From NCBI RefSeq assembly GCF_003353065.1, contig NZ_CP027806.1, forward strand, positions 2,624,501 to 2,688,500: 64,000 nucleotides of DNA, written 5' to 3'. Of the stretch, positions 39,345 through 47,828 are shown piece after piece. The first letter of the stretch is position 1. Each line of letters begins with the position of its first letter. The DNA is from Cyclonatronum proteinivorum (GTDB lineage Bacteria > Bacteroidota > Rhodothermia > Balneolales > Cyclonatronaceae). Position numbers and translations under genes: made by a program. Under the pieces are notes generated by a model. The model worked only from the letters and a program-made list of their open reading frames with translations. It had not been told where the DNA came from and made no database searches.

Positions 39345-39652
39345 ACTTAATACTAATATAAAAGTTTGGTATTAGAAAGCAATGGGGGTTTCATGAATTT
39401 ATTTTCTTTGTTTGCCGGGATTGGGCTACATTGCTTTGAACCCGCATGATTCACCATTAAACAGGATTTATTTTCAAAATGTATGTTTGAATTTGGCTTA
39501 GTGAAATGCACTGGCAGCCCAAATTTGATTGTGGCGTAAAGACTGCGCACCGGGCGAAGCGATTCCAACAAAGTGAAACTTTCCTAGTGAATAATGCGGA
39601 TTAAACCAAGTTTAAACACCCACAAAAGCGTTTCTGCAAAATCAAAGGTACT
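39345..39652. other. intergenic upstream of rsgA
   Basis: No recognisable gene, repeat or RNA. A 72-residue minus-strand frame here has no protein character. Confidence 0.5.
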
Positions 39653-40606
39653 ATGATGAATGGCCGTGTCATAAAATCAACCGGGAAATGGTACAGTGTG
39701 CTGTCTCTTTCTGATACCGAAACCGTGATACAGTGTCAGATTCCGGGGAAATTTCGCCTGCGGGAGCTCAAACAAACCAATCCTATTGCCGTGGGCGATG
39801 TGGTGCGCTACCGCGAACTTGAAGACGGCAGCGGACTAATTGAAGAAATTGATGTGCGAAAAAATAAAATTTCCCGAAAAGCTACGCACGGCAGAAAAGG
39901 AGAGCATATTCTGGTTTCAAATGTGGATCAGGCTTTTGTGGTGCAGGCGGTACAGCAACCGCAGTTTCGCACAGGCTTCATCGACCGCTTCATCATTAGC
40001 GCGGAAGCCCATCACATCAGGCCGCTCATCATCCTGAACAAAACTGATTTAGGCACGGATGAAGACGCTGACCTTGTGGCAAACATGCTCAAAATATATG
40101 ACAGTCTCTCCTATGAAGTTTTGCTGACGAGCATTTATGATGAAGAAAGCATTGCCGAATTGCAGGATTGCATGAAAGACAAGACTTCTGTTTTTATCGG
40201 TCCTTCGGGTACCGGCAAAACAAGTTTACTGAATGCGGTGCAGCCCGGCCTGAACCGCACCGTTTCTGCGGTTTCCTCCTTTTCGAATAAAGGGAAGCAT
40301 ACCACAACCTTCGCGGAACTCATCCCCCTGCATTTTGGCGGATATCTGGCCGATACACCCGGTATCCGTGAATTCGGCCTCGTAGGTTTTGATTTGAATG
40401 AAATTGCAGGCTTTTTCCCCGAGATGCGGGAGCGTCAGCAAAACTGCCGATTTTACAATTGCACGCACCTTCACGAGCCCGGATGTGCCGTAATGGAAGC
40501 CTTTAAGGCCGGTGAAATTGCGGCTTCACGATATGAATCCTACATCAATATCTATGAATCCCTGGAAGATGAAAACCGCTCTGCAGGCAGTAGAAAACGC
40601 GGTTAG
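39653..40606 (+). CDS. rsgA: ribosome small subunit-dependent GTPase RsgA
   Basis: The 317-residue circularly permuted GTPase that checks 30S subunit maturation. An OB-fold N-terminus ('GRVIKSTGKWYSV') precedes the permuted GTPase motifs in the order G4 'LIILNKTDL', G1 'FIGPSGTGKTSLLNAVQPG', G3 'ADTPGIREFGL'. The C-terminal zinc knuckle is 'CRFYNCTHLHEPGC'. Two ATGs in a row (39653 and 39656) leave the first residue uncertain. It stands as a single gene. Confidence 0.96.
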   Translation: MMNGRVIKSTGKWYSVLSLSDTETVIQCQIPGKFRLRELKQTNPIAVGDVVRYRELEDGSGLIEEIDVRKNKISRKATHGRKGEHILVSNVDQAFVVQAVQQPQFRTGFIDRFIISAEAHHIRPLIILNKTDLGTDEDADLVANMLKIYDSLSYEVLLTSIYDEESIAELQDCMKDKTSVFIGPSGTGKTSLLNAVQPGLNRTVSAVSSFSNKGKHTTTFAELIPLHFGGYLADTPGIREFGLVGFDLNEIAGFFPEMRERQQNCRFYNCTHLHEPGCAVMEAFKAGEIAASRYESYINIYESLEDENRSAGSRKRG

Positions 40607-40806
40607 GCGCTGCAATTTATTTTCATGTCAGCATTCATGATCAGTTAAAATTCCCTATATTCAAGCCAAATACTAACCGATCTGTCGCAGCATATTTTTA
40701 AGCTATCCGGCTTTTAAAAAATACACTATACGAGGATTATGAAGTGCCTGAATGCGGCATCTGACCTTTCACAATATCATATCATTCTTTCAACGGTGCA
40801 ACCACT

Positions 40807-41322
40807 ATGAGTCTGAACTTTACCCCCCAAACGCCAAGAGAAGAAGTTTTTGACCAAGCTGAAGCTTTCATTCGCAAGCATGACTTCATTATTTCGGATG
40901 TGGATGATATGCGGCCGTGGGGCGGCTTTTTTGTGATTGGCGAATCTGAAGCTTCGAGATTTATCGAAGCTTTTTTTCCACATCTCACCATGTCAGACTT
41001 TAAGGCATTCACCAAACTGAGTCCCAAGATTCTCCTGGTCGAGCCGGATAAGCGCCTTTCCTGGCAGTACCATCACCGCAGGGCGGAAATCTGGAAAGTG
41101 ATTGGCGGGGAAGCCGGCGTTATTGTAAGCCCTGACGACCAACAGCGGGATGTTCAGAAACTGACCGTCGGAGACATTGTTGAACTCAAGCAAGGTGAAC
41201 GGCACCGTTTGGTCGGACTTGAAAACTGGGGCATTGTTGCGGAAATCTGGAAACATACCGACCCTAACTATCCCTCTGATGAAAATGACATTGTGCGTGT
41301 AGAAGACGATTTCGGGCGATGA
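40807..41322 (+). CDS. cupin protein, mannose-6-phosphate isomerase type II-like
   Basis: A 171-residue protein whose second half is a cupin: 'LSWQYHHRRAEIWKVIGGEA' carries the His-His-x4-Glu metal ligands and 'VELKQGERHRLVG' the later His. This layout is that of the C-terminal domain of type II phosphomannose isomerase/GDP-mannose pyrophosphorylase, and of stand-alone phosphoheptose or mannose isomerase-like cupins. The N-terminal 70 residues ('VFDQAEAFIRKHDFIISDVD') are not familiar. Likely cytoplasmic sugar-phosphate metabolism; the substrate is unknown. A terminator follows. Confidence 0.75.
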   Translation: MSLNFTPQTPREEVFDQAEAFIRKHDFIISDVDDMRPWGGFFVIGESEASRFIEAFFPHLTMSDFKAFTKLSPKILLVEPDKRLSWQYHHRRAEIWKVIGGEAGVIVSPDDQQRDVQKLTVGDIVELKQGERHRLVGLENWGIVAEIWKHTDPNYPSDENDIVRVEDDFGR

Positions 41323-41347
41323 ATTAACCTGCTTCTCTGTATTTTTG

Positions 41348-41376
41348 AAGGCCTGCATTGCGGGCCTTTGTTTTTT
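41348..41376 (+). terminator. intrinsic terminator after the cupin gene
   Basis: 9-bp stem AAGGCCTGC/GCGGGCCTT (one wobble) with an ATT loop and the tail TGTTTTTT. Confidence 0.85.
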
Positions 41377-41420
41377 CAGCTTATCATCTGCGACATCCAT
41401 AAATCTTAATCAGAACTCTT

Positions 41421-43637
41421 TTGAGCGCAGCTTCTCCGGTATCAAATCGTTCAATCGGCTTTTTCGGGGCCACCGGCATTGGCGTCGGGGCCATGGTTGG
41501 CGGCGGTATTCTGGCCCTTGCGGGGGTCGGATTTTCGGTCAGCGGCCCCTCGGCTATTCTGGCATTTGTCCTGAACGGGATCATCGCCCTGATCACAGCA
41601 CTTAGTTTTGCGGAAATGGCGGCGGCCAATCCGCAGAACGGGGGCACCTACACCTATGCTAAAAAAGTGTTCACGGTGCAGGTTGCTTTTGGGGTGGGAT
41701 GGGTTGTCTGGTTTGCTTCCCTTGTTGCGGCCGTACTCTACGCCCTGGGTTTCGGGGCCTTTGCTGTTTTTGCGCTGCAGCAAATCCCGCATGCGTCCGT
41801 GCAGGAACTCTTCGGCAATCCGGCTATGACGACCGTGCTGGGCTTGGGCGCGCTGTTGTTTTACGCGCTTCAGCTGCTTCGCAGCAACGGCGGTGGCGGT
41901 GCTTTTGCCAATATTGCGAAGCTCAGCGTGTTCGCCATACTGATTGCGGGCGGACTTGCCGCAACGGTTCAAATGCCTTTCAGTGAGATCAAAGGAAGCT
42001 TTGAGCCTTTTTTTGGGGGCGGCTTTACCGGCCTGCTTGCGGCTATGGGCTTCACCTTTATTGCCCTTCAGGGCTTTGACCTGATTGCCTCAACCGCCGG
42101 TGAAATCAAAAAGCCGGAAAAAACCATCCCCAAAGCCATGGTGGCAACCATTGCGGTCGGCATGACGATTTACCTGCCGCTGCTGTTTGTCGTAATGACA
42201 GCCGGTGTCGGCACCGGGGACAACCTAATGAGCCTGAGTGCGGAAAATCCGGAGACCATCATAGCCATTGCCGCGCAAAATTTCTTAGGGGCTTTTGGGT
42301 TCTGGTTTGTACTGGTAGCGGGTATTTTTTCTATGCTCTCGGCCCTTCAGGCGAACCTCTTTGCCGCTTCCCGCATAGCGCTGAGCATGGCCAATGACCG
42401 CACCCTCAGCCATCACCTTTCTGTAATCAGCAAAAAACACGGTACCCCTGTGCCGGCTGTGCTGGCGACCTGCGGCATTGTGGGCCTGCTTATTCTGGTA
42501 CTGCCCGATGTGGCCGCTGCCGGGGCTGCGTCAAGCCTTATCTTTCTGATCACCTTTGCGCTGGGTAACATTATTATGATGCTCATGCGCACACGCAGCT
42601 TCACCAAAGCCGACACCTTTCGGGTCCCCCTGTTTCCCTATTTGCCGATCACCGGCATGCTGGCCTGCTTCGGACTCGCCTTTTTTCAGGCTGTAGCCGT
42701 TCCCGCCGCAGGTATTATTTCCCTGATTTGGCTCATCCTCGGCACCGTGCTCTTCATTTCGTTTTTTGTACAGCGTGCGCGGGTGATTGACGCAACGGAT
42801 GAAGCCCTTGATCCCGAAATCGTCCGTCTGCGCGGATTGCAGCCGCTGGTACTGCTGCCGATTTCCAATCCGGCGAATGCCGAATCGATGGTGTTCGTGG
42901 CCAATGCGCTCGCCCCGCCTGTCGTGGGCCGGGTGCTGCTGCTTTCGATCGTAACCCCGAGCGACGACGGCAATGAACTCGCGCGCCGCCTCACCAATAA
43001 CCGCGACGCCATGCAGCAAGCCCTGATGGCTTCCTTCGACAGCGGCATGCGCCCCGACGCCCTCACGACCATCGCCAACGGTCCCTGGGAAGAAATTGAG
43101 CGGGTAACCAAAGTCCATCAGTGCCGCAGCATGCTGCTCGGACTCAGCTCTCTGAGCGAACTGCAAACGACCGACAACCTCGAGCGCCTCATTCAGCGCG
43201 TCCGCTGTGATGTCGTGGTATTCCGTCAGCCCTATCCCGGCTGGAAAATCTCACAGGCCCGAAAAGTGCTCATCCCCGTTGCCGGACATCAAAGTCATGA
43301 CGCCCTGCGTGCCCGGGTTGCCTCCAGCTTGTGGCGGACGGTTCAGCCGGAATTCACCTTTGTTCAGATTATGCCGCCCGGTACCAGCGAAAAAGATCAG
43401 GAGAAACAGCTCATGAGCCTCGAGCGCTTCGCCGGACGCATCATCCCGCAGAAAAGCGACTGCCGCATCATCATCAGCGGCACGGTGCGGGAAACCCTCG
43501 TCGAACTTACGGACAGCCATGATCTCGTCATCATGGGGCTGGGCAAGAGCGGTACCAACAACAAAGTTTTCGGGCAGATTCCGATTGAAATGGCCGAAAA
43601 AACCGATACAGCCCTAATTTTCATCAGCCACAAGTAA
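41421..43637 (+). CDS. APC-superfamily permease fused to a C-terminal Usp-like domain
   Basis: A 738-residue protein. Residues 1 to about 450 form a 12-helix APC amino-acid/polyamine transporter, with the family start 'SIGFFGATGIGVGAMVGGGI' and 'FTFIALQGFDLIASTAGEIK'. Residues about 480-738 hold two UspA-like segments ('LLPISNPANAESMVFVANAL', 'RKVLIPVAGHQSHDALRARV'), a cytoplasmic regulatory layout known from other APC-Usp fusions. The start codon is TTG at 41421; no ATG lies upstream of the first membrane helix, and the next ATG (in 'GAMVGG') would cut into it. The ribosome-binding site is weak. Substrate unknown. Confidence 0.88.
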   Translation: MSAASPVSNRSIGFFGATGIGVGAMVGGGILALAGVGFSVSGPSAILAFVLNGIIALITALSFAEMAAANPQNGGTYTYAKKVFTVQVAFGVGWVVWFASLVAAVLYALGFGAFAVFALQQIPHASVQELFGNPAMTTVLGLGALLFYALQLLRSNGGGGAFANIAKLSVFAILIAGGLAATVQMPFSEIKGSFEPFFGGGFTGLLAAMGFTFIALQGFDLIASTAGEIKKPEKTIPKAMVATIAVGMTIYLPLLFVVMTAGVGTGDNLMSLSAENPETIIAIAAQNFLGAFGFWFVLVAGIFSMLSALQANLFAASRIALSMANDRTLSHHLSVISKKHGTPVPAVLATCGIVGLLILVLPDVAAAGAASSLIFLITFALGNIIMMLMRTRSFTKADTFRVPLFPYLPITGMLACFGLAFFQAVAVPAAGIISLIWLILGTVLFISFFVQRARVIDATDEALDPEIVRLRGLQPLVLLPISNPANAESMVFVANALAPPVVGRVLLLSIVTPSDDGNELARRLTNNRDAMQQALMASFDSGMRPDALTTIANGPWEEIERVTKVHQCRSMLLGLSSLSELQTTDNLERLIQRVRCDVVVFRQPYPGWKISQARKVLIPVAGHQSHDALRARVASSLWRTVQPEFTFVQIMPPGTSEKDQEKQLMSLERFAGRIIPQKSDCRIIISGTVRETLVELTDSHDLVIMGLGKSGTNNKVFGQIPIEMAEKTDTALIFISHK

Positions 43638-43797
43638 GCCTCACCCAAAAGAAAACGACTGCAATCCGGCGGATTCCGCTTCCACGCCTTTCCGATTTTA
43701 TGGGTATATTGTAAAACTTATTTTCTGACTGTATTTACGGCCTGCAAACAAGCTTCACATCCGGTATGCAGGCTGTTCTTATCCAATATTTGTGTAC

Positions 43798-44712
43798 ATG
43801 AACACTCCTTTTTCAAACATCCCCGACTTCCGCCAAACGGTACCTATCGATCAGGTCGGGGTGGAAGAGCGGGTTGCCAAATTCAACACCCGCAGCATCA
43901 AGAAAGACTCCAAAATGTACGCGCTCAAGCTTGCGCTGAGCATGGTTGACCTGACCACCCTCGAAGGAGCCGACTCCCCCGGACGGGTGAAACAGCTGTG
44001 CTACAAAGCCATGCACCCGCACGACAGCGCAGAAGACATCCCCAAAGTTGCGGCCATCTGCGTGTATCCCAGCTATGTGAAGCTGGCCAAAGAAACCCTG
44101 ACCGGTTCCGGCATTCAGGTCGCAAGCGTCGCAACGGCCTTCCCGAGCGGATGGGCCCCGCTCAAAGCCAAGCTGGACGAAGTGCGCTACTGCGTGGAAG
44201 AAGGTGCCGACGAAATTGATATGGTGATTTCGCGGGGAGAATTTCTAAAAGGCAACTACAGCTACATTTTTGATGAAGTGGCCGCGGTGAAGGAAGCCTG
44301 CGGTCCGGCCCATCTCAAAGTCATCCTGGAAACCGGCGAGCTGCAAACCCTCGACAATGTGCGCAAGGCCAGCGATATCGCCATGTATGCCGGAGCCGAC
44401 TTCATCAAGACCTCCACAGGAAAAATCAGCCCGGCCGCCACACAGCCTGTCACCCTCGTCATGCTTGAAGCCATTCGCGACTTCTACTACAAGACCGGCG
44501 TCAAAATCGGGATGAAGCCTGCGGGCGGCATACGCGATTCCAAGCTGGCGCTGCGCTACCTCGTCATGCTGCGCGAAACCCTCGGCAACGACTGGATGAA
44601 TCCGGAGATGTTCCGGTTCGGCGCAAGTTCGCTGGCCAACGACCTGCTCATGCAGATTTTGAAACAGCGCACCGGGGTGTACCAATCTGCAGATTATTTC
44701 TCAAAAGACTAA
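43798..44712 (+). CDS. deoC: deoxyribose-phosphate aldolase
   Basis: Splits 2-deoxyribose-5-phosphate into acetaldehyde and glyceraldehyde-3-phosphate in deoxynucleoside breakdown. A 304-residue class I aldolase; the Schiff-base lysine lies in 'GADFIKTSTGK' and the second catalytic lysine in 'VKIGMKPAGGIRD'. 'VCVYPSYVKLAKETL'-type sequence (here 'ICVYPSYVK') is the family start of the barrel. The ATG at 43798 was chosen over a GTG six bases upstream. It is first of three cotranscribed genes with two aldehyde-dehydrogenase genes, which can oxidise the acetaldehyde. Confidence 0.95.
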   Translation: MNTPFSNIPDFRQTVPIDQVGVEERVAKFNTRSIKKDSKMYALKLALSMVDLTTLEGADSPGRVKQLCYKAMHPHDSAEDIPKVAAICVYPSYVKLAKETLTGSGIQVASVATAFPSGWAPLKAKLDEVRYCVEEGADEIDMVISRGEFLKGNYSYIFDEVAAVKEACGPAHLKVILETGELQTLDNVRKASDIAMYAGADFIKTSTGKISPAATQPVTLVMLEAIRDFYYKTGVKIGMKPAGGIRDSKLALRYLVMLRETLGNDWMNPEMFRFGASSLANDLLMQILKQRTGVYQSADYFSKD

Positions 44713-44720
44713 ACGGGATT

Positions 44721-46202
44721 ATGCTCAAAGAACAAGATATTCAGAAAAAATACGCGCTTGACCTCAGCTCGGGCTGGGCCTACGATCCGGCGCCGGAAGC
44801 CACCGATTTCATCAGCCTGAAAAAACAATACGGCCATTTCATCAACGGCACCTTCACCGATCCGGCGGAAGGCGGCTTTTTCACTACCATTAATCCGGCA
44901 ACCGAAGAAGAGCTGGCCTCCGTCGCTGACGGCACGCAGGCCGACGTTGACGCGGCCGTTGCTGCCGCCCGCAAGGCCTACACCGGCGTCTGGTCCAAAA
45001 TGAGCGGTCGCGACCGGGGCCGTTACCTCTACCGCATCGCCCGCATGATTCAGGAGCGGGCCCGCGAATTTGCCATTATCGAGAGTCTGGACGGCGGCAA
45101 GCCCATACGCGAATCCCGCGATGTGGATGTCCCCCTCGCCGCGGCGCACTTTTTCTACTACGCCGGCTGGGCCGACAAGCTCGAATACGCGGTTCCTGGC
45201 CGCACACCACAACCGCTGGGCGTCGCCGGACAAATCATCCCATGGAACTTCCCCCTGCTCATGGCCGCCTGGAAACTGGCGCCTGCGCTGGCAACGGGTA
45301 ATACCGTCGTGCTCAAGCCCGCCGAAACCACGCCGCTGACCGCGCTTAAGCTTGCGGAAATCATGCAGGAATGCGAGCTGCCGCCGGGTGTGGTCAACAT
45401 CGTAACGGGTGCCGGCGCAACCGGCGCGGCGCTTGTGAATCATGCGGATGTAGATAAAATCGCCTTCACCGGCTCGACCGCGGTCGGCAAGCTGATTCAG
45501 AAATCCATTGCCGGAACCCGAAAAAAGCTCACCCTGGAGCTGGGCGGCAAAGCGGCCAACATTGTGTTTGAAGACGCCCCCATCGATCAGGCCGTGGAAG
45601 GCATCATCAACGGCATCTTCTTCAATCAGGGGCATGTATGCTGCGCCGGATCGCGGCTTTTCGTACAGGAAAGCATAGCCGATGTGGTGCGCGATAAACT
45701 CATCGACCGCCTGCAAACCCTGCGCGTCGGCGATCCGCTGGACAAAAACACCGACATCGGGGCCATCAACTCCAAAGCACAGCTCGAAACCATCAGCCGC
45801 TATCTCGAAATCGGGCTGAATGAAGGCGCGGATATTTATCAGGCCAAGTGCAGCCTGCCCGAAAAAGGATTCTGGTGCTGCCCGACCCTCATCTCCAATG
45901 TATCGCAATCGCACCGCGTGGTGCAGGAAGAAATCTTTGGTCCGGTGCTGACCATCCAAACCTTCCGCACCCCGGAAGAAGTGCTCGAAAAAGCCAACAA
46001 CACCCCCTACGGCCTCTCCGGCGGCGTATGGACCGACAAAGGCTCGAAGATTTTCAAACTCACCAACGGCATCCGCGCGGGCGTGCTTTGGGCGAACACC
46101 TTCAACAAATTCGACCCGACTTCCCCCTTCGGCGGCTACAAAGAAAGCGGCCTCGGACGGGAAGGCGGACTGCACGGACTCTTCCCATACCTCAAATTCT
46201 AA
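44721..46202 (+). CDS. NAD(P)-dependent aldehyde dehydrogenase
   Basis: A 493-residue aldehyde dehydrogenase with all catalytic parts: 'IIPWNFPLLMAAWKLAPALA' (cofactor binding, Asn), 'FTGSTAVGKLIQ', 'LTLELGGKAANIVFEDA' (general-base Glu), 'FFNQGHVCCAGSRLFVQ' (nucleophile Cys) and 'EEIFGPVLTIQTFRTPEE'. It begins 8 bp after deoC, so it very likely oxidises the acetaldehyde that DeoC releases. About 45 residues precede the usual ALDH start ('YALDLSSGWAYDPAPEATDF'), as in the ALDH partners of deoC in other phyla. Confidence 0.93.
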   Translation: MLKEQDIQKKYALDLSSGWAYDPAPEATDFISLKKQYGHFINGTFTDPAEGGFFTTINPATEEELASVADGTQADVDAAVAAARKAYTGVWSKMSGRDRGRYLYRIARMIQERAREFAIIESLDGGKPIRESRDVDVPLAAAHFFYYAGWADKLEYAVPGRTPQPLGVAGQIIPWNFPLLMAAWKLAPALATGNTVVLKPAETTPLTALKLAEIMQECELPPGVVNIVTGAGATGAALVNHADVDKIAFTGSTAVGKLIQKSIAGTRKKLTLELGGKAANIVFEDAPIDQAVEGIINGIFFNQGHVCCAGSRLFVQESIADVVRDKLIDRLQTLRVGDPLDKNTDIGAINSKAQLETISRYLEIGLNEGADIYQAKCSLPEKGFWCCPTLISNVSQSHRVVQEEIFGPVLTIQTFRTPEEVLEKANNTPYGLSGGVWTDKGSKIFKLTNGIRAGVLWANTFNKFDPTSPFGGYKESGLGREGGLHGLFPYLKF

Positions 46203-46279
46203 GCTGAAGCGCAGGCCGGTCTGATTTTGCGCCGGCCTCCTCCACCCTTCTGCACAGTTATTTCATTTTTACAACCATC

Positions 46280-47143
46280 ATGAGCAAACGACTCGAAGTA
46301 AAAAAAACCTACAAACTCTACCTCGGCGGGGCCTTTCCGAGATCCGAATCAGACCGCACCTTTGCGCTGACCGGAAAATCCGGGGAATTCATCGCCAACA
46401 TCTGCCGCTCCTCGCGCAAAGATTTCCGCAACGCCGTTGTAGCGGCCCGCAAAGCGCAATCCGGCTGGGCGGCCCGTACGGCCTACAACCGCGGCCAAAT
46501 CCTGTACCGCATCGCGGAAATGCTCGAAGGCCGCCGCGATCAGCTCACCGCCGAACTGCGCCTCGAAGGCCTCAGCGAAAAAGAAGCGGCCCGCGAAGTC
46601 GATGCCGCCATCGACCGCATCGTCTATTTTGCCGGCTGGAGCGACAAGTATCAGCAGGTGTTCAGCACGGTCAACCCCGTTGCAAGCGCGCATTTCAACT
46701 TTTCCATGCCGGAGCCGGTCGGGCTCGTCGCCGCCGTGCTTCCGGAAAGCGCCGGTCTCCTCGGGCTGGTTCAAACCGTGATGCCCGCCATCGTGAGCGG
46801 CAGCACCGTAGTCGTGCTCCTTTCCGAAAAGCGACCGCTTGCCGGCCTCACCTTTGCGGAAGTGTTGCATGCCTCGGATGTGCCGGGCGGTGTCATCAAC
46901 CTGCTCAGCGGCTTCCGCTCAGAACTGCTTGAACAGTTCGCCTCCCACATGGATGTCAATGCGGTCGTTCTGGGCAGCCGCGACAAAGCGGAAATCACCC
47001 TGGTGCAGGAAAAAGCATCCCTCAATGTAAAACAGGTTTTGGTTCGTGAAGACGAAAGCTGGTACGGGGCTGAGCACGAAAGTCCGTACCCCATCCTTGA
47101 TCTGCTTGAAATCAAAACAACCTGGCACCCGGTTGGGCTGTAG
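46280..47143 (+). CDS. half-length aldehyde dehydrogenase-like protein lacking the catalytic domain
   Basis: A 287-residue protein matching only the N-terminal, cofactor-binding half of ALDH ('YKLYLGGAFPRSESDRTF', 'AVVAARKAQSGWAARTAYNR', 'GLVAAVLPESAGLLGLVQTV'). The Cys/Glu catalytic half is absent and the usual 'PWNFP' is replaced by 'PESAG'. There is no downstream sequence that would restore the missing half, so this is not a simple frameshift. It follows the full ALDH by 77 bp. Similar deoC-ALDH-short ALDH trios occur in other bacteria, which argues for a retained function, perhaps as a non-catalytic subunit of a complex. Confidence 0.82.
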   Translation: MSKRLEVKKTYKLYLGGAFPRSESDRTFALTGKSGEFIANICRSSRKDFRNAVVAARKAQSGWAARTAYNRGQILYRIAEMLEGRRDQLTAELRLEGLSEKEAAREVDAAIDRIVYFAGWSDKYQQVFSTVNPVASAHFNFSMPEPVGLVAAVLPESAGLLGLVQTVMPAIVSGSTVVVLLSEKRPLAGLTFAEVLHASDVPGGVINLLSGFRSELLEQFASHMDVNAVVLGSRDKAEITLVQEKASLNVKQVLVREDESWYGAEHESPYPILDLLEIKTTWHPVGL

Positions 47144-47171
47144 CCTCCCTCACCCTAAAAAGCCTGTATTT

Positions 47172-47735
47172 GTGAGATTCTTTTCCAAAAAAGAAAAGCC
47201 GGTTTTGGCACCTTCCCTGCCGCTACTCCTGCTGCTGCTTTTCATTGCGGCAGGCTGTGCCTCCGTTGCCGAAGTCGCCGAGCCTGAAGAAGCGCCGGCA
47301 GAAGAAATAGTGGAAGCCCCCGCCGCTTTCAGCACAACCCTGAGCACGCGCGAGCTTGCCGAACTCCGGCTGCAGCCCACAGACCGCTTCCGCACCTTCG
47401 AACTCACCGTGCCCGAAGCATTTCAGATTTCGGAAGAAGAACTGCAGCAAACCCAGAGCAACCGCGGCTTCAGGATTCAGCTGCTGACGACCGAAAACGT
47501 TGCCTACGCCGACTCCCTCATGCTCGAATACTACGACTGGGCTGCCGAGCTCGATGAACTCCCCTTCGACGTTATGCCGGAAGCCTACGTCACCTTTCGT
47601 CAGCCCTTTTACCGGGTACGGGTGGGCGATTTCCGCCGCAGAAGCGACGCCAACCTCTACCTCGCGATCCTCCGCACGCGCTTCCCCGGCGCCTGGGTCG
47701 TAATTGACACCATCGACCCCTCCCTCGCGCCCTGA
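47172..47735 (+). CDS. SPOR-domain lipoprotein
   Basis: A 187-residue lipoprotein from a GTG start ('VRFFSKKEKPVLAPSLPLLL'), with lipobox 'LLFIAAGC' (Cys at about residue 29) and an acidic, Ala/Glu/Pro linker. The C-terminal ~75 residues ('RGFRIQLLTTENVAYADSL ... FYRVRVGDFRRRSDANLYL') form a SPOR fold, which binds denuded peptidoglycan at division or remodelling sites. Placed just after the deoC group with a 28-bp gap, but functionally unrelated. The GTG was chosen because it gives a proper lipoprotein signal; an ATG at 47046 inside the previous gene does not. Confidence 0.8.
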   Translation: MRFFSKKEKPVLAPSLPLLLLLLFIAAGCASVAEVAEPEEAPAEEIVEAPAAFSTTLSTRELAELRLQPTDRFRTFELTVPEAFQISEEELQQTQSNRGFRIQLLTTENVAYADSLMLEYYDWAAELDELPFDVMPEAYVTFRQPFYRVRVGDFRRRSDANLYLAILRTRFPGAWVVIDTIDPSLAP

Positions 47736-47828
47736 GCACGCCCCTTCAACCAAAACGCCCCGCTGCATATCCATTAACCACGTATTCTGACCCTGAAAGC
47801 GCTGCGCCTCCCCTTCCTCCTCGGGATC

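Noticed and set aside
39353-39571. 72-residue minus-strand frame between lon and rsgA
   Set aside because: No recognisable motif, poor start context, AT-rich intergenic DNA.
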